Of a stretch of DNA of 6,865 bases, positions 5,947-6,865 are shown piece after piece. The stretch comes from DATDPY01 sp964395765. Its GTDB lineage: Bacteria; Bacteroidota; Bacteroidia; Cytophagales; Cyclobacteriaceae. Every line of letters begins with the position of its first letter. Position 1 is the first letter of the stretch. Below the pieces are notes generated by a model that was given only the letters and a program-made list of their open reading frames with translations, made no database searches and was not told the DNA's origin. The translations under genes and the position numbers were made by a program. The stretch covers positions 1 to 6,865 of the forward strand of contig CAYNCU010000221.1 in NCBI GenBank assembly GCA_964395765.1, read 5' to 3'.

Positions 5947-6819
5947 ATGAAAGGAATCATCCTGGCCGGCGGCAGCGGCACTCGATTGCATCCTATCACT
6001 TTGGCCATGAGCAAGCAACTTATGCCTGTTTATGACAAACCCATGATTTACTACCCGCTTTCCGTTCTCATGATGACCGGCATTCGGGAAATCCTCATCA
6101 TTTCCACACCTCATGACCTGCCATTATTCAGAAAACTACTCGGCGACGGTAAAAACCTGGGTTGCAATTTCAGTTATGCAGAACAGGAAAGACCGGGAGG
6201 TTTAGCCCAGGCTTTTATCATTGGGAAGGATTTTATCGGTAAGGAAAAAGTTGCTTTGATTCTCGGAGATAATATATTTTACGGAACCGGCCTTGCAGAA
6301 CTTTTACAGAGTTTCATCGATCCCCACGGAGGTGTGGTATTCGCCTATCATGTTCATGACCCGGAGCGATATGGCGTCGTCGAATTCGATCAGGACAACA
6401 AGGCTATTTCCATCGAGGAAAAACCGGAATCTCCGAAATCGAATTTTGCAGTACCCGGATTATATTTTTACGATAATGAGGTGGTTGATATTGCTTCCCG
6501 CCTGAAACCGAGCCCGAGAGGTGAACTTGAAATTACCGACGTTAATAAGTCCTACCTGAAAAGAGGCAAGCTGAAGGTAGGTATTCTTGACCGTGGTACT
6601 GCCTGGCTTGATACCGGAACATTTGCCTCCTTGATCCAGGCTTCCAATTTTGTACAGGTTATTGAAGAACGACAGGGACAGAAAATCGGTTGCATCGAGG
6701 AAGTCGCCTATAAAATGAAATTTATCGGGAAAGATACTTTGATCAAACTGGCTGAACCCCTTACGAAAAGCGGCTACGGTTCATACCTGTTAAGCCTGGT
6801 CAACCGACCATTCAATTAA
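5947..6819 (+). CDS. rfbA: Glucose-1-phosphate thymidylyltransferase
   Basis: RfbA (RmlA) joins glucose-1-phosphate and dTTP to make dTDP-glucose plus pyrophosphate, the first and usually feedback-controlled step of dTDP-deoxysugar synthesis. The 290-residue length is typical. Family signatures are GGSGTRLHPIT (8-18, R13 in the nucleotide-binding loop), SKQLMPVYDKPMIYYP (22-37, K23), QERPGGLAQAF (80-90), the magnesium-binding D108 in ILGDNIFYG, IEEKP (156-160), GLYFYD (171-176) and GTAWLDTGT (217-225) with the second metal ligand D222. The ATG at 5947 puts the GGSGTRL loop at the normal distance from the N-terminus; the leader CAGAGAAAATC has no clear Shine-Dalgarno sequence. The order rfbB then rfbA reverses the biochemical order but is common. 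rfbC and rfbD are not within the visible sequence, so the final sugar is undecided. Confidence 0.96.
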   Translation: MKGIILAGGSGTRLHPITLAMSKQLMPVYDKPMIYYPLSVLMMTGIREILIISTPHDLPLFRKLLGDGKNLGCNFSYAEQERPGGLAQAFIIGKDFIGKEKVALILGDNIFYGTGLAELLQSFIDPHGGVVFAYHVHDPERYGVVEFDQDNKAISIEEKPESPKSNFAVPGLYFYDNEVVDIASRLKPSPRGELEITDVNKSYLKRGKLKVGILDRGTAWLDTGTFASLIQASNFVQVIEERQGQKIGCIEEVAYKMKFIGKDTLIKLAEPLTKSGYGSYLLSLVNRPFN

Positions 6820-6852
6820 AACGTTTTATTTTTTATAGGAAAGAGGTAAGAA

Positions 6853-6865
6853 ATGCTGATAGTGA
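6853..6865 (+). CDS. Possible start of the next operon gene, cut by the window edge
   Basis: An ATG at 6853-6855 opens a frame reading M-L-I-V before the window ends. A GAGG motif (6843-6846) lies 6 bases upstream, a good ribosome-binding distance, and the gap after rfbA is 33 bases. A hydrophobic start of this kind fits the first beta strand of a Rossmann protein such as RfbD (dTDP-4-dehydrorhamnose reductase), which would make sense after rfbB and rfbA. Four residues cannot identify a family, so this is only a placement of a likely start. Confidence 0.35.

Noticed and set aside
6817..6828. TAAAACGTTTTA palindrome followed by Ts as a terminator after rfbA
   Set aside because: The palindrome has no room for a loop and almost no GC pairs, so it would not form a stable terminator hairpin. 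A probable next gene starts 33 bases after rfbA, which suggests the operon continues.

Overview
The window looks like ordinary chromosomal DNA from a member of the Bacteroidota. The evidence is the MetK and bS21 sequence types, the rpsU-xerC-hpf gene order, two sites matching the Bacteroidota -7 promoter consensus TAnnTTTG, and the absence of a Shine-Dalgarno sequence in front of most genes. Genus and species cannot be told from what is here. Every complete gene belongs to a recognisable family. I found no CRISPR array, insertion sequence, prophage gene, tRNA or rRNA.

Layout. Positions 1-927 (+) hold the C-terminal three quarters of metK (S-adenosylmethionine synthase), cut by the left edge. 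It converges on a minus-strand cluster, and a single hairpin flanked by A and T runs (926-957) ends both transcripts. The minus-strand cluster, read right to left, is rpsU (ribosomal protein bS21), a XerC/XerD-type tyrosine recombinase, and hpf (short ribosome hibernation factor). Two of these three products act on the small ribosomal subunit and the third resolves chromosome dimers. A 161-base divergent intergenic region (2419-2579) separates rpsU from a plus-strand sugar-nucleotide operon. It carries a candidate -7 box in each direction, an AT-rich palindrome between them, and a GC-rich leader with an 11-base tandem repeat in front of ugd.

The plus-strand operon is ugd - uxs - rfbB - rfbA, with the first 13 bases of a possible next gene at the right edge. 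The genes are very tightly packed: an 8-base overlap, then gaps of 9 and 12 bases. Ugd oxidises UDP-glucose to UDP-glucuronate and Uxs decarboxylates that to UDP-xylose. RfbA makes dTDP-glucose from glucose-1-phosphate and dTTP, and RfbB dehydrates it to dTDP-4-keto-6-deoxyglucose, the precursor of dTDP-L-rhamnose and related deoxysugars. Together they supply activated sugars for a surface polysaccharide (capsule, exopolysaccharide or O-antigen), whose glycosyltransferases and export genes probably lie to the right.

I did not find a convincing undescribed system. The points most worth a second look are regulatory: the divergent promoter and repeat-bearing ugd leader, the AU hairpin directly before the recombinase start, the shared terminator, and a bS21 that keeps the tyrosine linked to anti-Shine-Dalgarno sequestration although its own gene has no strong Shine-Dalgarno sequence.
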